In this document: positions 58,480-64,000 of the stretch, one piece after another
How the letters are laid out: every line of letters begins with the position of its first letter
Numbering within the stretch: position 1 is the first letter of the stretch
Program-made: the position numbers and the translations under genes
The notes under the pieces: model-generated
The model's input: only the letters and a program-made list of their open reading frames with translations
Told to the model about the DNA's origin: nothing
Databases searched by the model: none
NCBI GenBank assembly: GCA_031308135.1
Contig: JAHLJT010009436.1
Span: 158,391,302 to 158,455,301, forward strand
DNA from: Acheta domesticus
Taxonomy: Eukaryota; Arthropoda; Insecta; Orthoptera; Gryllidae
Direction of reading: 5' to 3'
Length of the DNA stretch: 64,000 bases

Positions 58480-61190
58480 CCTAATGGGTTTTTTTCTCAA
58501 AATATATCACATTCGTGCAATCTCTTATAAGTATAACGAGTTAAGAAACCTCTCTCTTACCCTTAGTCATAATTCTACAGCATATTTTTATTAACGTAGC
58601 TTTCATGTGTATTCATATGATGATATTTTTCTCTATGCTGATTTTGGTTTGCTATTTGCGTTAGTTTATCTATGTTACAGTTCGAAACGACCGTGGATTA
58701 ATTAACGCATGGATGCATTTGAGTATTGATGGCGCTATCATAGAAAAGGAGTCGCATTTAAAGGCGTTATCGCTGAAATAGTTTATTATTTAGAACGGAT
58801 GATACTGTACATTGACCGTTTCTCTTTCACTAGTCGTTGCTGCTTCTGGCATTGCCGTTTCCCATAAATGTGCTCATTCGAAAAAACAACAAACATTTCT
58901 GCCATTTCGGTTTGCATTGATGCTACCGATCCACTGTTCTTCCATGACCTCTGACGTTACTGGCAGCTAGCTTGCCTCACCGACTCAGCAGTTTCCCCCT
59001 CTTCACTGTGTTCCATGATGCAATGAGAAAGGTGCGATGTAGAGCAACATGCAGCGCTGCAGCAAAAAAGCACTCGTGGGCCAGATGGCGTCTTGGGAAG
59101 GAATTTTCACTGTTGTCGGAGATCACACATGATTTTACTGTCATTATGTTACTATGAATTGTGTTAATGTTAAAATACAAACTTAACGACTTTTAATGGG
59201 CGTTTTTATCAGAATTCTTCGTTTCTGATATGGACTTCAATACTTAAGTATCAAGTTCTTTCATTCCCATAATTCTGTCACTTCCTTTGTATTTTCATTC
59301 AGTTTTCATTGATCCTTTGAGCAGATGACAGGATGACCCCATTTTTTCGATTCTAGACATGCAGCTTTACCCTCCGCACACGTTTGTTTGAGCTTTTTGC
59401 TAGTTAGGCAGAAGTAGGACGGGAGAGGGATGTTATTCCGTCAGCAGTATTCTGCCATCAAATCTGAAGATTGTTTATCGATGCAAATACGTTTGTTTAT
59501 TTCTCTGCAGCGAAAACGTCTATTTTTCAAAAGTGCCCAATCACACTCCTTACTACATTGTATTCATAATTCAACTACGTGTAATAAAAGCGATAGACAG
59601 GGATTCTGGAACTCAAGAAAAAATGCACAGATTATACGTATTTCCCATACAAATTGTTGACAGTAAATACATTTAATTATTTAAAAGTGACGTGATAATG
59701 AACATACCTGATCCTGCGCGAACCACGCGAAAGTCTTTCGGAGGTTTAGATTACTTTCTAGTCGTTGTATTGTGCTGTATCAAAGACCTGCGTCTGCTTG
59801 TTAGCAAGTCCTCGATGCCTCACTTCTGCAGGGCGTCCCGCCGCATCAGTGTGGCGCACCATTGCTTCGCCCTTCCTGGAATCTTCCCTCCCACCTCCTG
59901 TTCCTCTTTGAAAGGCGATATCTCATCCAGCCTACATCTTGGCCTCTCTTTCAGTTCTCTTTGAACAGGTGTCACGCTGGATCTTTTCATTCTCAATTGA
60001 GAACATTGGCTTCCCCTTTGTCACAATCCCTGTCTTTGTTCCCCTTGATCTATCGAGTGCAACTTCTATACCAAAGCAGTCTTTCTTTCGTCGCTGTTGA
60101 CTGCCTTGATAGAATGTGTTCGAATATGAAAGAACCTTTGTACGCCAAATATTTGAATGAAAAGAAGAGGTAAGATACGTTCTGTGGACCGTATCGAAGA
60201 ATAGAACAGTCAATGAGTTCATTTTCTGAAATAACCTTATATGTCTACGCATCTCTCGTGCTCAGTCATTACGTATGTTTGTTAGCAGCGATATCTAATG
60301 GGCGTCACTGCCAACATAATTTAATCTTGCGTAATTAATATAAATGTCATTATTCGGGAAATTATCGGAGAATCGAATCCAGGCTCTCTGTCAGGGTTTT
60401 GAATATCCATGAGCGCGATATCTCCCCCACTCCTTTGACAATAAATCGTCCTTATAGAGGAGCGACTCCACTATTTTAGAGTAAGAGACTAGAGATTTCA
60501 TCACATATTTGTTGCATTTTAGAGCTGAAGTAGAAAGTATGAATACCTTGCGAATGAACGATGAACAACTTGCAAATCTGATCTGGACTAAATGTTTGGA
60601 ATGAAGGAAGACATATACGAAAATAAGGTTACGGTTCCATGCCTTATTTGACTATTGAATTGTAAGTATTTAATTAACATTATGGTTTTCTTGTTTATGC
60701 GATATACCGTTTCTTACAACAATGAAACATTAGGTAAAGTTATTTCTCCATAATTCATATTAGAAATTAATCAATGAAACTGCAGTAAAAGTATTTACAA
60801 TAACTTTTTTGTGCTTGGTTAAGTTCCTGTCTATTCGATGGTGACTAATATTGTTCATTAATTCCAAAATTATTATGCATTCACGTGACAGTCACAAAAA
60901 ATATGTGAAATGACTTATATAGACTCATTGGTTGCTTACCAACTGTTTTCCCATGAAATGATATTCTGATGTACTGCTTTTCCAATAATAATTGAAGAAC
61001 TTGGTCTAACATTCTACAAGTTTACAGTTGTTGTTGCAAGGTACCAAGTGGCGTGTAGACGTACGCACTAGTCGATTTAAATGTAAATTGCTCCTGAAGC
61101 AAACGCATTTTAATGAAGTCGGGTATTTGTTACATAACAATATTACGCTTCACTTATTTCGCATTTCCATTCGATGCGCCGAGAGGGCTG
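58480..61190. other. AT-rich stretch without a recognised gene
   Basis: The segment 59690-60180 is less AT-rich. Its minus strand has open frames with charged composition (about 59932-60100) interrupted by stops, perhaps an old transposon ORF. I cannot identify it. Confidence 0.4.
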
Positions 61191-61199
61191 GTATCGCAG

Positions 61200-61900
61200 T
61201 TCACCCCTCGCCCGTCCGTTGACCCAGCGGCGGCCATGGCGCCCCTCCGCTCACTGCACATGCACATGCACGCCCCGCCCTGCTCGGGCCGCGTCGCCGG
61301 TGGCGCTGCCCCGCCCCCGCCCCGCCCCGCAGCGCCGCGCGCGCACACGCGCCGCCTTGCAGGGCCAGGGAGGGGAGGGGAAGGCAAGGGAGGGAGGGAG
61401 GGGCGGCGGCTGCGTGCGGCGGCGGCCGCCAGTCGGAGCCGAGCGGTGGCGACGAACGGCAGCGGACCAGCAGCGGCACACGAGGCGGCGAGGGCGGCGG
61501 CGGTGAGGGCGGCGGAGGCGGCGGCGAGCGGGCCGGCCAGCGAACCCAGGCGCGGCGCCAGTGCATGCTGACGATGGTGGCCATCGCCGTGTGTTGCATC
61601 CTCGTGCTGCTGCTCGTCTTCATCATCTTCATCATCGTCATCGGGCAGTCGGTGCGCGCCGGCGGCGGCGGGCGCAGCCAGTAGCAGCGCGCCCCGCGGG
61701 GGCGCCCCGAAGCGCCGCCGGCGCCCCCCGCGCGCCACCAGGCCCCGGCCCCGGCCCCGCTCACGCACGTGCGCCCGCGCCCGCGCGCCCACGCACTTGT
61801 TGCCGCCCCGGCGCCCGCGCCAGCGCCCGCGCCCGCGCCCCCGCCGCGCCCCGCCGCGTGCCGCGAGTGGCGAGTGACAGTGCGCGCCATGGGTTAGTTG
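61200..61900. other. CpG island with probable promoter
   Basis: A GC-rich block with GGGAGGGAGGGAGGGGCGGC and GGCGGCGG runs, followed on the right by ordinary sequence. Initiator-like TCAGT words (62161-62168, 62224) and a donor-like TAG|GTGAAAGT (about 62258) fit a 5' untranslated exon on the plus strand. It contains the small transmembrane frame at 61565. Confidence 0.55.
61565..61684 (+). CDS. Candidate 39-codon transmembrane micropeptide
   Basis: From the ATG at 61565 (a second in-frame ATG follows at 61574) the frame reads MLTMVAIAVCC, then an unbroken run of Ile/Leu/Val/Phe to about residue 26, then GQSVRAGGGGRSQ and TAG (61682-61684). The surrounding island codes for Ala/Gly/Arg/Pro in every frame. 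A sudden 22-residue hydrophobic helix built from ATC, GTC, CTC, CTG and TTC codons therefore stands out. The same frame is open upstream to 61223 without ATG and has RTQARRQC just before, so a longer protein with a C-terminal membrane anchor is possible. I recognise no known family. Confidence 0.4.
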   Translation: MLTMVAIAVCCILVLLLVFIIFIIVIGQSVRAGGGGRSQ

Positions 61901-62920
61901 CTCCCCGGCGGAACAGTAGTGCGACTCTCCGGCGTGCATAGTGTTATTTTCCTACTTTTCTTATATGAGTACATATACATACACACACACAACCCGTGGA
62001 CGTACCAACCACCAACCAACAAACGTTTTGTATAGATATAGATATTTTCATTACGAAGTCTTTGTACGATGAGAAGTAGAGTAGCGTATTTTCACCGCCA
62101 CGATTCGACGTAGCGTCGACGACCAAGATCCTCAAGAGCCCTGTAATGTACTAAGGATCGTCAGTCAGTAAGTCACAAGGAGCAGCCAAAAGAAAAGTAG
62201 TCGTTGTAGTAGTGTGTGTTCTGATCAGTGAGTGTTTCACGTTCTGTGGACGTGTAGGTGAAAGTCGCTCAAGTTGACAAGTAGTTAATCAACAAGAGAC
62301 TGAGATGTTTTGAAGCAAGTCGCGTGCGAGTAGTTACGATATTAAAAACATCAATTTAATTCGTACAGAATGATAACGTGTTTAATATGCTTTCATATTC
62401 CGATTTGCTGTTCCCCGTATTAATCTTGCCAACATTCATGAACACCTCGCTTGCATCCTTCAACTGAATTTACCTTGTAATTCCAAGTTGTATGGCAACA
62501 CTAATAATTTCCGACAGACCATCTAATTAGTCGTTTCGTTGCGCTATAAAGTCACTTTATATCTAAGACCCACCGTAAAAAGTTTTACGTGGAAAAGAGG
62601 TTTCACTTTTTTACGCGTTTAAAAGAATGCACTGTAATGTAAAATACCTTTGCCATAAAAACAGAACGTTCCGTACTTCTTCGAGACATTGCACGTTATC
62701 GAGCTAGTCGCTTTGTTTAAATGTCCTCTCCATTATACTCCCGTTTGGACCGGTGGAATGACTTGCGGCAGTGCAACACCTACACCCTGAGATGTCCGAC
62801 CACCTACTTTTGCAATTCCATGCCGTTTGTTGGGCGAGTGTCACGCTGCATTCATTTGTGACTTACTTTCTGACCCCCCTCGTATGTGCCCTGTAACAAA
62901 GTTGTATGAGAATATAACAT
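61900..62920. other. Possible 5' UTR/intron sequence downstream of the last CpG island
   Basis: No coding frame is recognised. Initiator-like and donor-like words are noted under the island. Confidence 0.3.
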
Positions 62921-62932
62921 CATGACGTTCGT

Positions 62933-63068
62933 ATGTGTTGGCGTTGTGATTTCCTGACGGTCCGTCTCTCGCCCGGAGCGATTCCTTTCCTAACGGACCG
63001 ATCGGAGACAGGACGCTGCCTTCCCCACGAGTCTGCATCGCGTGTAAACCACGACGTACACGTGAGAG
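62933..63068 (+). CDS. Weak candidate exon ending at a good splice donor
   Basis: From the ATG at 62933 a frame of about 45 codons (MCWRCDFLTVRLSPGAIPF and following) runs to GAG|GTGAGT, a strong donor at 63068/63069. Composition is mixed (GC about 53%) against AT-rich flanks. No domain is recognised, and the frame is also open beyond the donor. It could be a chance combination. Confidence 0.2.
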
Positions 63069-63179
63069 GTGAGTTCAAGTGGTCCACAGCACCACCAGGA
63101 GTGACAGCTGCTCTTGGGTGCACTCAGAAAATACAATGTGCTCACACGTTTCGCACTGTGCAAGCGTGAAAAGCAGGCT

Positions 63180-64000
63180 TCCCTTCGAAATGTGAAACAT
63201 AGAGTTACGAGTTGAGAATAACGTAGAGTAGGTTACGAATAACGTACTTGCATAACATTCAACAGCAGACGTGAATTGAGTTTGTTTGTTCTATTTGTAA
63301 GCTGCGTTACCGAGGCTTGTCGCTTTCTATCCAAGCTCTGGTGGGAATGAGAATGCAAATGATATGCAGATGCAAGTGTTGTGTAGACGGAGGGTAGGCG
63401 TACGTGCGCGGTCGGAGATCGCGGCGAGTGGTGGCTGCTAAGAAGTGATAGCTCAGAACACACTTTACAATGATGATAAAAAACGTACTCATCCATTTAG
63501 CGGAACCGAGAATGAAATCAATTTTTGTCACCATATTTCTATTTATACAATCAATAACATGTAATACAATTGGAAAGTCCAATCCTTCTCTTCACAAAAT
63601 TTGCTTCATTTCATAGGCACATACCATTCTAAAAATATATTTTCGAATACGTTATCGGCCATTTTTCTGTTAAAATTTCTTTCATGGGAATTTCTAATAC
63701 CTCTAAAACAAATTTAATTCAAAAATAATGCTTTAAAAGGATAACGAACAGTAACTCACGGACAAAAATGAATGTTATTGTATGTTTCTTATGTGCCGTG
63801 TTGCTTTGCCTGTAGAGAAAAGCTGTTAGGATTATGTGATGTAGTTTAATTCCTCTTGGGAAAAGGTCAAAGTATCTACGCTAGTATGCAGCTACATTGC
63901 TTCATTAATTAATACAATTCTAATATTCCGCCAAGTTTGAAACCTTACAAAATTATCTTTATATTAATCAAAATTTATAGAATGTATATGGACATTATCA
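63180..64000. other. AT-rich end of window without a recognised gene
   Basis: Nothing recognisable. Confidence 0.45.

Noticed and set aside
59932..60252. 106-codon minus-strand frame
   Set aside because: Charged tail but no recognised motif, with stops immediately downstream. It could be an old transposon, but this cannot be supported.
1..64000. CRISPR arrays, bacterial operons, rRNA genes
   Set aside because: No regularly spaced direct repeats with unique spacers, no compact gene clusters and no rRNA sequence; the DNA is eukaryotic.

Overview
The window looks like nuclear DNA of an insect with a large, repeat-rich genome. There are no operons or dense ORFs. Instead there are degraded eukaryotic transposons (R4/Dong-type LINE, mariner, PIF/Harbinger, hAT, MITEs, tRNA-derived SINEs), microsatellites, and a short tract of the arthropod telomere repeat TTAGG (read here as CCTAA). 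TTAGG argues against Diptera, which lost it. I cannot name the order with confidence; a polyneopteran (cockroach, termite or orthopteroid relative) is a guess.

No complete conventional protein-coding gene is visible. Most long open frames lie in GC-rich islands or simple repeats, where all six frames stay open, and were rejected. The best candidates for real coding sequence are small: a 39-codon transmembrane frame or terminal exon at 47594-47713 (minus), a 39-codon transmembrane frame in a CpG island at 61565-61684 (plus), an orphan exon-like block with a good splice donor at 34155-34368 (plus), and two weaker ones at 14677-14835 and 62933-63068.

Layout: 1-5.2 kb holds AT-rich DNA with a mariner-type MITE that carries a nested PIF/Harbinger element. 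5.6-5.9 kb is a compact promoter-like module. 6.4-11.9 kb has three CpG islands, the telomeric tract, a dispersed repeat and a long polypyrimidine run. 12-21 kb has a pogo/Tigger end, a CpG island with (CCG)n, a near-perfect hairpin and a SINE. 21.5-33.3 kb is a dense series of CpG islands, several made of GC-rich tandem repeats, plus a second SINE. 33.6-42.2 kb has the orphan exon, a mariner pseudogene, a third SINE type and a second MITE copy. 42.2-46.7 kb is a decayed R4/Dong-like retrotransposon set in TAA repeats, abutting the tail of another copy. 47-64 kb is AT-rich with two hAT-type elements, a short-TIR MITE, further CpG islands and the small transmembrane frames.

The most striking large-scale property is about twenty CpG-rich islands in 64 kb with almost no genes. 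That would fit a regulatory landscape around a developmental gene outside the window, or a GC-rich repeat family. Sequence alone does not decide between these.
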